The notes below the pieces were generated by a model. It saw only the letters and a program-made list of their open reading frames with translations. It had not been told where the DNA came from and searched no databases. DNA of 37,500 bases from positions 1 through 37,500 of the forward strand of contig CAUYUJ010000877.1 in NCBI GenBank assembly GCA_963575745.1, given 5' to 3'. A program made the position numbers and the translations under genes. Shown here piece after piece: positions 1 through 9,579 of this stretch. The DNA is from Prorocentrum cordatum (taxonomy: Eukaryota; Sar; Dinophyceae; Prorocentrales; Prorocentraceae). Numbering within the stretch: the first letter of the stretch is position 1; every line of letters begins with the position of its first letter.

Positions 1-865
1 TGAGCGCCATCTCCAAGCCGCCGCCGTTTCGTCCGTCGTGCCCGCCCTTCCTGCGTTCGCTCGTGCCCGGGTTGCGCACTGCGCTGTCGCAGGCGACAAC
101 CTTGTCGCCTCTTTTTGTTCGCCGCGGGCCCATCTGCGTGCCCCACGCAAGTTTCGGCCGCCCGCCAAAGCGTCGTCACTGCACAAGTGCTTTCAGCACG
201 GGCATGGCTGCGCGTGTCCGTCGACACGCAGGGGGCGTCCGTCTCCTGAGCGGCGCCGTTCGGCCGGCGCGCGCGCGTCTGGAGGCTCGGGCCTCCTGAG
301 CCCCCCCGCGCGCGCCGGCCGCGGCCTCCGCGCGAAACCCGTTCGCGAGCGCGGGGCGGGATGCTGATTTCTCGTCTTCCCCCCCCCTCACTCCACCCTC
401 TCTTATTCCCCCCCTCCCCCCCCCTCGCGCACGTTTGGAGTTCTGCAGCTGCGCGGCCCCCCCCCCTCATTCCACCCTTTTTTCTCATCCGAGGTGAGCG
501 TCGCGCTGCACGTGTCCGTCGGCACGCAGGGGGCGCCCGTCTCCCGGGCGGCGCCGTTCGGCCCGCGCGCGCGTCTGGGGGCAACGTTAAACTTCGCCAG
601 CGACCCAGAATCTGTCAGCGTTGAACGACCTGACGCTCGGGAAACTGCCGATCGTTCAAAGTTGAACGATGCCCGCGGTGTCGGAAACCAGCGCCGACTT
701 TGGCACGAAACGAACCTGCCGCGCCCCCTACACGCGCGTCCGACCAGGGCCCCCTTGGCCAAACAATGAGGGTGCATTCGCCGATCCTGGATTCACTGAG
801 GGCTCAGTCAGGCTCGGTGCGCGCTGCCCGCCCATGTTTCCCCTTCGCTGTCGGGATGCTCGACG
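1..865. other. GC-rich intergenic DNA with an 85-bp dispersed duplication
   Basis: No gene recognised. A segment of about 85 bp at about 205-295 recurs in direct orientation at about 505-590. Both copies share the blocks CACGCAGGGGGCG and GGCGGCGCCGTTCGG or close variants. C-rich runs with the shared motif CCCCCTCAYTCCACCCT lie at about 380-395 and 462-478, so the larger repeat unit is about 300 bp with diverged parts. The open frames here change composition with frame and are taken as by-products of high GC. Confidence 0.5.
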
Positions 866-1500
866 ATCCTCTTCCTCTTCCTCCTCCTCCTTTTCCTCCT
901 CGTCCTTTTCCTCCTCATCCTCCTCTTCCAGTTCCTCCTCCTCCTCCCTCTCCTGCTGCTCCTCCTCCTCCTCCTCCTCCTCCTCCTCCTCCTCCTCCTC
1001 CTCTTCCTCCTCCTCCTCCTTCTCCTCACTCCTTCCCATCCTGTTCCTTTTACCACCCCCCCCCTCCCGCTCTCGCTCCTCTCCTCCTCCTCCTCCTCCT
1101 CCCCTCCTCCTCTTCTCCTCTTCCTCCCCTCCTTTTCCTCCTCCTCTTCCTGCTCCTCCTCCTCTTCCTCTCTCGTCCCCCCTCCTCCCCCTACTTTCCT
1201 CCTCCGCCACCTCCTCCTCCTCCTCCTCCTCTTCTTTCATCCTCTCCTCCTCCTCTCCTCCTCCTCTTCCTCCTCGTCCCCCCCTACTCCTCCTCCTCCT
1301 CCTCCTCCTCCTCCTCCGCCTCCTCCTCCTTCTCCTCGACCTCCTCCTCCTCCTCCTCGACCTCCTCCTCCTCCTCCTCCTCCTCCTCCTCCTCCTCCTC
1401 CTCCTCCATCTTCTCCTCCTCCTCCTTTTCCTTCTCCTCCTCCTTTTCCTCCTCCTCCTCCTCGTCCTCCTCCTCCTGCTTCTCCCCCTCCTCTCCCTCT
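866..1500. repeat. (TCC)n/(CTC)n microsatellite tract
   Basis: About 630 bp of imperfect pyrimidine triplets with CTT, CCC and CGA interruptions. All long open frames over it are Ser, Pro or Leu runs on one strand and Glu, Arg or Gly runs on the other, so they are not genes. Mirror-symmetric polypyrimidine of this length can form triplex DNA. Confidence 0.95.
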
Positions 1501-1743
1501 CCTCTCCCTGTCCTTGTCCCTCCTGTCCTCTTCCTGCCTGCGGGTCGGAGTTCGAGGATCCCTCACCTCCGCGCGTCTTCTGGGCAGCGATACGTAGGGC
1601 GAGGATAGGTTCAGGTGAGAGCGCATCGCCCCCCGATGGCCCACCCACCGCCGATAGAGGCCCAATAGCCCACTCCACCCAGCAAAGGGCGGCTTCGCGA
1701 TCGAGAGCCCATCGCCGATCCATCGTCGATGTAGCGTTCATTC

Positions 1744-1913
1744 CCCAGAGATCCAACGTATTGAAAGCTCAAGACGGAGGTTTTTCGCAATGTTCGGCCT
1801 CTGGGGGCCCTCGCCGGGCTCCGGGGCCGTCAAAAAGCGATTCTGGATGGGGAATGGGTCGAGACGTCGGGGGAGCGCGCATTGCAAAAAAAACACGGCA
1901 TCGGATCTCTGGG
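1744..1913 (+). repeat. Repeat family B, copy B1
   Basis: A 170-bp interspersed repeat with inverted ends: the left end starts CCCAGAGATCCAACG and the right end, read on the other strand, starts CCCAGAGATCCGATG. The core carries the family blocks GACGGAGG, GGGGGCCCTCGCCGGG, CGTCAAAAAGCGA and GGGTCGAGAC. It is the inner end of the left arm of the inverted duplication. Non-autonomous DNA-transposon origin is inferred from the ends; no transposase is seen. Confidence 0.75.
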
Positions 1914-2446
1914 TCTATGTCCTCGATGTTTCCTCCTCTGAGCGGGTGCTCTCCTAGGATCACAGGGGGGACCTGCTCGGAGGGGGGGCATCGACGACTC
2001 GGCCCTGTCGTTGCTCCACACCGTTGATCGGGAACGACACCGGGGCCCTCTCTCGGACGGGGCCAGGACGAGGCATAAATCCGTTCCAGAGCGTTTTGGC
2101 GCGCTCTCAAAGCGCTCCAGGACGCTCTGAGAAGGCCGCGGCGCCCGAAGCATACGGATCTCACAGATTCCCGATTTATCCTCACCCGATTTGTCCTCAT
2201 CCTGGCGTCGTCTCGTTGTTCCTGCCTTCCCGGCGCCGCGTGCACAGGTAGGCCGACGGCAGCCCTCACCTCGGACGCCCCGCCCTTGCAGCACCGATCC
2301 GAGAGATCAGCACAGACCTCCGAATGCTTACACGCCGGTCGTTGGAAGTAGGTACTCCTGGAATGCCAGATCCCAATCTGCTTTTCCCAATCTGCTTTTA
2401 GGCGCCTCGGAGGGAACTCGATGTTGTCCTCGTCGTGGCGTCGTCA
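1914..2446. other. Unique spacer of the inverted duplication
   Basis: About 530 bp between the two arms. Weak inverted similarity seems to continue about 30-35 bases inward from each arm. It holds a run of related GCGCTCY/AGAGCG words at about 2085-2135 and no recognisable gene. Confidence 0.4.
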
Positions 2447-2625
2447 CCAGAGATCCGATGGCGTGATTATTTCCATACGCGGTCCCCGGAAGTCTCGACC
2501 AGTCCCCAGCACCGGTTTCTCATCCTGAGCCGCTTTTGATGGCCCCGCGGCCCGGCGAGGGCCCCCAGAGGCCGAAAATTGCGAAAAACGTCCGTCTTGA
2601 GTTTCCAATACGTTGGATCTCTGGG
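2447..2625 (-). repeat. Repeat family B, copy B2
   Basis: Reverse-complement partner of B1. It runs from CCAGAGATCCGATG to TTGGATCTCTGGG, so both inverted ends are kept. It forms the inner end of the right arm of the inverted duplication. Confidence 0.75.
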
Positions 2626-2879
2626 GAATGAGCGCTACATCGACGATAGTTCGGCGATGGGCCCTCGATCGCGAAGCCGCCCGTTGCTGGGTAAAGTGGG
2701 CTATTGGGCCTCTATCGGCGGTGGGTGGGCCATCGGGGGGCGATGCGCTCTAACCTGAACCTATCCACGCCCTACGTATCGCTGCCCAGAAGACGCGCGG
2801 AGGTGAGGGATCCTCGAACTCCGACCCGCAGGCAGGAAGAGGAAGGAAGAGGGGAGGATGCGGACAGGAGGGAAAAGGA

Positions 2880-3740
2880 CAGGGGGAGGAGAGGGAGAGG
2901 AGGGGGAGGAGGAGGAGGAGGAGGAGGAGGAGAGAGGAGGAGGAGGAGGAGAGGAGCAGGAGGAGGAGGAGAGGAGAGGAGAAGGAGGAGCAGGAAGGGA
3001 GCAGGAGGGACAGGAGGAGGAGAGCAGCAGGAGGAGGAGGAGGAGGAGGAGGAGAGGAGGAGCAGGAGCAGGAGGGGAGAGGAGGAGGAGGGGGAGGAGC
3101 AGGAGGAGAGGAGGAGGAGAGGAGGAGGAGGAGGACGAGGACGAGGACGAGGAGGAGGAGGGAACCTCGAACTCTTACCCTCGTCGCCGGGGCCCCTCGG
3201 ACGTCGGTCGCGAGGCCGCGGCGGCCCCGGCAGCCGCAGCTGCCCCCGCGGGTACCGCTGGGCCACCTGCTGCGCCTGCCGCCGCCGCCGGCGGCCCAGC
3301 AGGCCCCCGAGGCCGCGGCGTGCGCCCGGCCGCCGCCAGCCACCCCCCCAGGAGGAGGAGGAGGAGGAGGAGGGAGCAGGAGGAGAGGAGGAGGAGGAAG
3401 GCGGAGGAGGGAGGGAGGGAGGGAGGGAGGGAGGGAGGAGGGAGGGAGGGAGGGAGGAGGAGGAGGAGTCCGAGGAGGAGGAGGAGGAGGAGGAGGAGGA
3501 GAGGAGGAGGAGGCGGAGGCGGGAAAGGATCAGGAGGAGCAGGAGGAGGAGGAGCAGGAGCAGGAGGAGGAGGAGCAGGAGGAGGAGCAGGAGCAGGAGA
3601 ATGGAGGAGGAAGAGGAGGAGGAGGAGTAGGAGGAGGACGACGACGACGAGGACGACGACGACGACGACGAGGAGGACGACGAGGAGGACGAGGAGGAGG
3701 AGGAGAAGGAGGAGGAGGAGGAGGAGGAGGAGGAGGAGGA
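2880..3740. repeat. (GGA)n/(GAC)n microsatellite tract
   Basis: Imperfect GGA triplets with GCA, GGGA and, near 3630-3690, GAC variants. A GC-rich non-repetitive island lies at about 3170-3350. Long Glu/Arg/Gly or Ser/Leu frames here follow from the repeat. Confidence 0.95.
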
Positions 3741-4022
3741 AGACCCCTCCCGGCCTAGTATCGTGCACGCGACCCTGAACCCAGTGAAGCTCTTGAGAAC
3801 CCCCCCCCTTCCAGGGCTCGTTTCGGTTCCTCCGATTCGATCCGATTTCAATGGCTTCTGATTACGATTCGACTTCGGATTTGGACTCCGATTTCTTAAT
3901 TTCTGGAGGCCTACCAGCCCGACCATGTCTGCCGATTCGACTTCTCCCGACTCGGCTGCCGATTTCCGCCGGCACTTGGCCGTCGCATGGCACCCCTCTG
4001 GAGCCATGGCTCGGCACGTGGC
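3741..4022. other. Intergenic stretch, no gene seen
   Basis: Contains a short degenerate GATTCGA/ GATTTCNA motif series at about 3832-3965 (CGATTCGATCCGATTT, ATTCGACTTCGGATTTGG), which looks like a decayed minisatellite. No coding signal. Confidence 0.35.
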
Positions 4023-4029
4023 GCTATCC

Positions 4030-4182
4030 AGGAGGGGAAAGAACACACACAGACACAATTAATCGTCGACTCCTGGGAAAATATGGGAATTGGGGGGGAA
4101 GACAGAAACCCAGGAAATATAGGAAAATATAGGGAATCGTGTTATTTGTGTGTATCTATTTGTGTGTCCCTGCGCCCCTTCA
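4030..4182 (+). mobile_element. Repeat family C, copy C1 (MITE-like)
   Basis: A 153-bp element, AT-richer than its surroundings. It starts AGGAGGGGAAAGAACAC and ends GTCCCTGCGCCCCTTCA. It is flanked on both sides by GCTATCC (4023-4029 and 4183-4189), a 7-bp target-site duplication. The ends are loosely inverted (GRAGGGG and ACACACA blocks). It shares most of its length with C2 at 12041-12199, including ACACAATTAATCGTCGACTC. Confidence 0.8.
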
Positions 4183-4224
4183 GCTATCCCCCTCCCCATC
4201 CCCATGCATCAGAGCTCCGAATCA

Positions 4225-4423
4225 CAGGGCTAACTCGGGTTGTTTTTTTCGGGAATCCAAAGCCCAGTTACCCAGGGCCCGAGTCACTGCGGATAACTCG
4301 GGCGCCCAGAGCCCCAATTCATCAGGGCTAAAATTCGGGTCAGGGCTAACTCGGGTTCGTTTTCTGGCAATCCAAACCCGAGTTACCCCGGGCCCGAGTT
4401 ACCCCGGATCACTCGGGCGCCCA
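4225..4423. repeat. Two-unit tandem repeat, period about 116 bp
   Basis: Unit 1 starts at 4225 and unit 2 at 4341, both with CAGGGCTAACTCGGGTT. Each contains AATCCAAA, GGGCCCGAGT and ATMACTCGGGCGCCCA blocks. Each unit also holds several copies of the short word CCCGAGTTACCC or its complement, so it is internally repetitive. Confidence 0.7.
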
Positions 4424-4540
4424 AATGCATCGAAGAAGAAACAGCAGCATACGCAGAAGCTGGTGGCGCTCCGCGCGGCTTCCCTGGATCGGCTCCGGGC
4501 TCACTCCCCTGGCGGCGCGCCTCCGGCGCCGCCCCTGGCG

Positions 4541-4675
4541 TCAAGTCAGGCGTGTCCCTCTACAGGAGGAATATTCAACAATAGCCAAGAAATAGTCAGT
4601 GGACGATGTTTCGACTATGAGGTATTTTTCTTTGTCTTCCAAAATCTGCCTGTAGGGGTGACACGCCCGACCTAA
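4541..4675 (+). mobile_element. MITE family A, copy A1
   Basis: A 135-bp element from TCAAGTCAGGC to GCCCGACCTAA. Its left terminal block GCGTGTCCCTCTACAGGAGG mirrors the right block CTGTAGGGGTGACACGCCC. Flanks CCCTGGCG (4533-4540) and ACCTGGCG (4676-4683) match at 7 of 8 bases and are read as an 8-bp target-site duplication. Confidence 0.85.
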
Positions 4676-4904
4676 ACCTGGCGCACTCCGCCAGCTCAGG
4701 TCCAAGAACTCCGCGCGGACCTCCAAAAGTTTTTGTTTATGTCGTTGTTCCTTCCTCTATTCAGCGACTCCTATCCCCATCCCCATCCCCATACAGACCC
4801 ACGCCATCTCACCACCCCGGTTGGGGATATACCCCTCGAGACCCGAACGTAACAGCCGATATCTTCTATCTAAGAGGGGTAAATCGGCCTAGGCCACGCT
4901 CATG

Positions 4905-5077
4905 TGGAAAGGGGTCGGTTAGACGATGCTCAGTTCCACAGTTTGCTGCCTCCAGGGGCCCTCGGCGGTTCCTGGGGGCCATCAAGAAGCGATTCAGGAT
5001 GAAGAGCCTGTCCTGGGGAGTGAGTCGAGACTTCTGGAGGGCCCGCATTGAAGGAATCAAGGCATCGGGTCTTTGGG
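4905..5077 (+). repeat. Repeat family B, copy B3
   Basis: Shares with B1 the core GGGGCCCTCGGCGG, ATCAAGAAGCGATTCAGGAT, GAGTCGAGACTTCTGG and the right end GCATCGGGTCTTTGGG. The left end has diverged, so that boundary is approximate. Confidence 0.65.
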
Positions 5078-5730
5078 TGCAGTTCCCCAGCCAGCTAGAT
5101 TGTCCCGGATGGCCTGGTCATGGCCCTTGAGTAATCCCGACTGGCCTCAACTGTCACCCCGAGTATCGTTCGGGGCGGTTCCAACACCTCAACACTGGGG
5201 CGCAGAGCCCCCAGGGGCGCCGCCAGAGGCGGCGCCAGGGTGTTGAGAGCGCCTCAGATTATGTGCTCGGTGGGCCCGTTGAGGCCAGCCGGGACTACTC
5301 GGGGAGCCTCTTGAGGCCAGCCATCCCTGGCCGGCTTGGTGTCATTCTGGATAGAGGAGCTTGGCTCCTCTGCCTCCTCCTCCTCCACCTCTGGGGGCAA
5401 CGCTTCGCGATGAACCTGGCCGACAAGGCCCTGAAGGCGAGGCTCCAGCCCACAGAGGAGTGGCCGACGACTCCGCTCCACGGAGCAGGAGTGGGCAACG
5501 GCTCACAGGCTGCCCACTGGGAGGTAACACTGCCCTTCGCGGCAACCGCCCGCGATGGCGTGACCACCCGACGAGGACCGCCAGGTGGAAGCGAGCGGAA
5601 AGTGCACTGCCCGACCGCCCGCTGCCGCCGAGGCCCAGTTTCGCCGACCCGGCTACGCCGACGCTCGCTTCCGCCGCCCGGTTCCGCCGCGTCGGGAGGC
5701 TAGAGAGCCCCCGCTCGACAGGTGGCGGCG
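5078..5730. other. GC-rich intergenic stretch with a strong hairpin
   Basis: No gene recognised. At 5216-5236 a perfect 9-bp stem (GGCGCCGCC, loop AGA, GGCGGCGCC) sits inside a wider inverted repeat ending TCAACAC/GTGTTGA at about 5190-5245. Overlapping open frames in 5263-5915 on both strands show no recognisable domain and are treated as GC artefacts. Confidence 0.4.
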
Positions 5731-6085
5731 GTGGAGAAGGGCAGGGCGGAAGGGGGCCTCGGCGGAAGAGGGCTTCGGAGGAGGAGGGCCTCGGCGGAAG
5801 AGGGCCGGGCGGACGAGGGCCTCGGACGAAGAGAGAGTGGGCGGAAGAGGGCCACTGGAATGAAGTCGGGCGTGTCCCTTCACAGGAGGAATATTCAAAC
5901 ATAGTCAAAAAATAGTGAGGGGACGATTGTTTTAGCATTTGTTCTGATAACGTTGGGGCATGTTTAGGGTCTTTCAAATTTGTCGTCCAAAATCCGCCTG
6001 TAGGGGGGTGTGCCCGACCTAAAAATGGGCGGAGGAGAGCCACTGGAAGAGGGCCTCGGCGGAAGAGGGCCTGCTCCGCGCACGG
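5730..6085. repeat. Minisatellite interrupted by MITE A2
   Basis: Degenerate copies of a unit of about 16 bp close to GGCGGAAGAGGGCCTC occupy about 5735-5860 and resume at about 6023-6085. The interruption is exactly the A2 element. The longer flanking match (about 22 bp, from TGGGCGGA to CCACTGGAA) is explained by the repeat itself. Confidence 0.65.
5861..6022 (+). mobile_element. MITE family A, copy A2
   Basis: A 162-bp element from TGAAGTCGGGC to GCCCGACCTAA, with family blocks CAGGAGGAATATTCAA, AGGGGACGAT and CAAAATCCGCCTGTAGG. A simple 8-bp target-site duplication is not visible because it sits inside a minisatellite. Confidence 0.8.
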
Positions 6086-6300
6086 GGCGGCCACCAATCG
6101 GGCAACAGCCGTAATCAGGCCCCACCATCCGATCATTCGGGCGAGAGGAGTGAGCAAGAGCCCAGCAGTGCCAGAAATGTTTCCTGGGGGTAATCTCCCC
6201 TCGTCTTGCGAGGAGGCGACGAACACCTTGGATTCAGCGGCACGGTCGGACCGAGGTGGAAGATGGAGGTCCGTTCGGGGACGGTACTCTAGGGAATTAC

Positions 6301-6460
6301 GGGCTCCCTCGAGGGCGCGAAGTTATTCGCGCTTCGCGCTTCGCGGTCCTCGTTCCTTCTCCCCCTCCTCCTCGTCCTCCTATTCTCCCTTTGGGAGGGC
6401 GGCGCGAGAGCGCGAAGTTATTCGCGCTTCGCGCAGCGCGAAGCGCGAAGTTGGGAGCCC
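6301..6460. repeat. Snap-back element rich in GCGCGAAG
   Basis: Begins GGGCTCCC and ends GGGAGCCC. Between them, GCGCGAAGTTATTCGCGCTT occurs twice (about 6315 and 6411), with inverted GCGCTTCGCGC / GCGCGAAGCGCGAAG blocks. The flanks CTAGGGAAT (about 6289-6297) and CTAGGGGAAT (about 6460-6469) resemble a target-site duplication, so an inverted-repeat element is possible. Confidence 0.5.
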
Positions 6461-6469
6461 TAGGGGAAT

Positions 6470-7480
6470 GTTCGTCGTGTTTGTTGGGTGTTCTTGTGCA
6501 TTCTGGGGACGGGCACCCTCGACTGTTCTGCAGTTTGGGCCGGCGGAGGGTCTCATGTCCTTGCAAGGTGTTACTTTGTCCCCAGGTCCGATTGTAGCGG
6601 TACGGAATCGAAACCCGCAGCAACGAACACGCGTTCTGCGTGAAGGCGCGCGTCGGCAAGCAGGGGGACTGCGCGATGGCGGCGGGTAGCGGCACGCAGA
6701 GGTTGCCGACGACAGTTGCCCTCAAAGCCCAGCTGTACAGTCAGCGCGCCTAGCAAGGACGCGCGCCTTCATCTAGGGTGCCCTTGTGTCCTTGCCTCTG
6801 CGGCCCGTCCTTTGCCGTTTTCACGAGTCGCCAGCCGCCCCACAAGAAAACGATCGTCGACCTCCAAGGGTCTTGCGTCCTTACCACCCGTCCTCAGTAC
6901 ACGTTTTGACTGTACTCGCCCGTGGTGTAACCTCCCACCCCAGACGCCGCGGCGCAGGCCAAGCACGTGCTGGACGCCCGTCAGTTTGAGTATGGATTCC
7001 CAGGCCCAGGATTATCAAGAAATTTCCGCTTCTCAACACATCGCGGCGCAAACGATGCAACTAATCATTGGAAGGTTGAAGTCAGTATCGGCGCTGGCTT
7101 ACCAGCGATCGAAAATTGGCTTAATCTGGCATGCTCCCGTTCACTTCAATTTAATCCCGATTCATCCAATGGAATCCCGTTTTATTTGGCCTAAGTTCCA
7201 GGCCCCATTCTGGGCTAATCCGCCACAAAAGTTTTGAATCTAGCTTGATCGCTTTCAATCGTTCCCACAAAGACCTCCCAGGAGTTACCTCCGAACGTGC
7301 TGCTCGAGAATTCTCAAGAAAAATCTGGTTCTCACCCAGCAACCAGAAGTCAGGTTGGTTTTCTCCCCAGAGTTTCTTAGAGACCTTAGGGCCTTGCCCA
7401 GAGACCAGATGTCTTACCAGATGTTTCAACAGACGTTTTACCCTGATGTCTTTCTGAATACCGAGCGCCCAGATGTGTCA
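6470..7480. other. Intergenic stretch without recognisable gene
   Basis: Lower GC from about 6990 to 7480. CCCAGAGACCAGATGTC occurs at about 7397 and again at 7481 at the end of B4, so a stray family-B end or small duplication is present. Open frames of 60-170 codons here show no motif I can name. Confidence 0.35.
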
Positions 7481-7640
7481 CCCAGAGACCAGATGTCACG
7501 ATCCCCGCCCTGGAAACGACGTTGTTTCATCCTGAGTCGCTTCGTGTCGGTCCCAAGGCCCAGCGAGGGCCCCCAGAGGCCGAAAATGCCGAAACAGCTC
7601 CGTCTTGATTCTTTCGATAGTGATGATTTTCTGAATCATT
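7481..7640 (-). repeat. Repeat family B, copy B4
   Basis: Reverse-strand copy. The left end CCCAGAGACCAGATGTC corresponds to the family end CCCAGAGATCCGATG. The core reads TTTCATCCTGAGTCGC, GCGAGGGCCCCCAGAGGC and CGAAACAGCTCCGTCTTGA. The right boundary is uncertain. Confidence 0.65.
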
Positions 7641-7903
7641 GTTTTGCCGATCGGCGCGGGCCCTCGCAACCCCTCCCCCCTCTCCCCCATGGAGTGATCT
7701 TGGCTGTTTTTGGCGCCTGTTTCAAGCAGGTGGCGTCTTCACCATAGGACGCACTGTTCCAAACAGTCGCATTACGCAGAGGTCCTGAGCCAGACATCCC
7801 CCCGTCCCCACCCCCTTCGCTCCCACTGTCGAAACGCCGACTAAGAAAACGTCCACACACGTTAGAGGCCTGAGGATTCTCACGCAGCACCCGCTTCCTA
7901 ACC
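7641..7903. other. Intergenic stretch, nothing recognised
   Basis: About 260 bp between family-B copy B4 and MITE A3, with C-rich runs at 7670-7690 and 7797-7815. No gene or repeat identified. Confidence 0.3.
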
Positions 7904-8063
7904 TGAAGTCGGGCCTGTCCCTCTACCGGAGGAATATATTCAAAATGGTCAAAAAATGGTCTGGGGACGATTTGTTTAGTATTCCTTTACCGTTTGGGCG
8001 CATTTTTTGAGTATTTTAAATGTTTCGTGGAAAGTCCCCTGTAGGGGGGCAGGCCCGACCTAC
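7904..8063 (+). mobile_element. MITE family A, copy A3
   Basis: About 160 bp from TGAAGTCGGGC to GGCCCGACCTA, with family blocks TCCCTCTACCGGAGGAATAT, GGGGACGATTTGTTT and CCCTGTAGGGGGGC. The last base or two of the usual CCTAA end are missing where family-D copy D1 begins. No clean target-site duplication is seen, which fits a later insertion of D1 at this end. Confidence 0.75.
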
Positions 8064-8229
8064 AGTTCCGTTTTTAATACATGCTCCGCGAGCGGACCAT
8101 GTATCAAAAATGCAGGGATTCAGGACTAAAAACAGGGATGAGTTCACGCACACACTTATTCATACATTAATCATGGATTAAAGCTCCTATGTTTGTAAAG
8201 ATCCCATGTATCAAGACCTGCCCTGTAAT
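8063..8229 (+). mobile_element. Repeat family D, copy D1
   Basis: Starts CAGTTCCGTTTTTAATACATG and ends near ATGTATCAAGACCTGCCCTG. The ends are imperfectly inverted (TACAGKKC ... GATACATG). A hairpin ATACATGCTCCGC/GCGGACCATGTAT follows the left end. It shares AAAAATGCAGG, GATGAGTT and CATACATTAAT with D2. Left flank CCGACCTA and right flank CCGAACCT are similar but not a clean duplication. Confidence 0.65.
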
Positions 8230-8240
8230 CCGAACCTCGC

Positions 8241-8335
8241 GCCACCTCCTCCTCCTCCTCCTCCTCCTCCTCCTCCTCCTCCTCCTCCTCCTCCCTCCTC
8301 CTCCTCCTCCTCCTCCTCCTCCTCCTCCTCTTCCT
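8241..8335. repeat. (TCC)n microsatellite
   Basis: About 95 bp of nearly pure TCC triplets directly behind D1. Confidence 0.95.
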
Positions 8336-8509
8336 GCTCCCCCTGTAGGCGCGCCACCACGCGCCAGGCGAGGCGCGTGCCGGACGCGTGGTGCAGATCC
8401 TCCGGCGAGCCCCGCGCGGGCCCCCCGGGCGCGTGCGCGGGAGCGGCGCCGAGCGCCAGCAGGGGGCCCGCCCGCGGAGGCCGCGGCGAGGGGCAGTGCC
8501 GAGGCCTCA

Positions 8510-8651
8510 GCTCCGCCGGCGACGAGGCCGACGACGACGGCCTCGACGACGACAGGGCGACAGCGCACAACGGCGACGACGACGAGGAGGAGGACGACAA
8601 CGACGACGACGACGACGACGATGACGACAAGGACGACGGCGACGGCGGCGT

Positions 8652-8702
<51 letters not shown>

Positions 8703-8715
8703 GGAGGGCGACGAT

Positions 8716-8747
<32 letters not shown>

Positions 8748-8870
8748 GGACGCCGACGACGCCGACGATGACGAGGAGGACATCGACGACGAGGGCGAGG
8801 GCATCGACGACGACGCAGACGACGAGAACGCCGCCGACAACGACGACGACAACGAGGGCGGGGGCCGCGG
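8510..8870. repeat. (GAC)n/(GGCGAC)n tract
   Basis: Imperfect GAC triplets with GGCGAC hexamers (about 8640-8700) and GAG variants. It reads as Asp-rich in one frame and Arg- or Thr-rich in the others. No amino-acid signature favours a real low-complexity protein. Confidence 0.9.
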
Positions 8871-8975
8871 CGACGGGCAGTGCCGAGGCCTCCGAAGTGT
8901 CTCGTTGGTGATCCTCAGGACGTGTGTTAGCCCAATGTGTGGTTGTCCCGTTCCGTGTAAGATGCCGCGGCGCGG

Positions 8976-9001
8976 CATGATGACAATGATGATGAAGATG
9001 T

Positions 9002-9051
<50 letters not shown>

Positions 9052-9345
9052 CTGATGCTGATGATGATGATGATGATGATGTTGATGATGATTATGATTA
9101 TGATTATGATTATGGTAATGATTATCATTATTGTTATCATTATGATGATGCATATGATGATGCATATGATGCCGATAATGATAATGGTGATAATGATAAT
9201 ACTTATTGTTTTGTTGGTGGTTATGATGATGGTGGTGGTGACGATGATGGAGGATGGTGGTGATGTTGATGATGATGATGCTGATTATCAGTATGATGAT
9301 GCTGATGATGATATTTTTGATGATGACGACGACGTTGATGATTGA
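8976..9345. repeat. (ATG)n/(GAT)n microsatellite tract
   Basis: About 370 bp of GAT/ATG triplets with TTATGA, ATAATG and GGTGAT variants. It gives poly-Met, poly-His or poly-Asp frames that are not genes. Confidence 0.95.
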
Positions 9346-9532
9346 TGATGATAATGATCATAACCATGGGCATGATTATGGTGATGGTGACGATCACCTT
9401 AGCGTCGCTCATAGTTTTTACGCCAGTCCCCAACTGTTGCATTGTCCATCGCATTTGGATCAAGCCATAACGATAAAGACGGTATGGAACAGGCCTCGCG
9501 GCAGGCCGAGCACCTCGCCGTTTCCACGTTCT

Positions 9533-9572
9533 AAAACAGTTGCCGGCATCATAAAACAGTTGCCGGCATCAT
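9533..9572. repeat. Perfect 20-bp tandem duplication
   Basis: TAAAACAGTTGCCGGCATCA occurs twice head to tail, just upstream of the exon-like stretch at 9580-9758. Confidence 0.8.
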
Positions 9573-9579
9573 CGGCTGA

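Larger units (their letters stand above)
866..3740. repeat. Large inverted duplication, (TCC)n arm - spacer - (GGA)n arm
   Basis: The non-microsatellite part of the left arm (about 1530-1913) is repeated as its reverse complement at about 2447-2845. Read outward, both arms give nearly the same peptide over 46 codons with two differences, which shows high nucleotide identity. The arms continue into (TCC)n at 866-1500 and its complement (GGA)n at about 2880-3740, interrupted by GC-rich unique sequence at about 3170-3350. The central spacer is about 530 bp. A copy of repeat family B forms the inner end of each arm. It could be an inverted segmental duplication, or an assembly fold-back. Confidence 0.8.

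Noticed and set aside
669-2027. A 452-codon open frame on the + strand
   Set aside because: It is almost wholly Ser, Pro and Leu runs from the (TCC)n tract; other frames and the opposite strand are just as open.
2772-4058. A 428-codon open frame on the minus strand
   Set aside because: Poly-Ser/Leu/Pro reading of the (GGA)n tract, with no domain outside it.
8167-9345. Long His, Asp or Met-rich frames that could suggest metal-binding proteins
   Set aside because: They are readings of (ATG)n and (GAC)n microsatellites in several frames.
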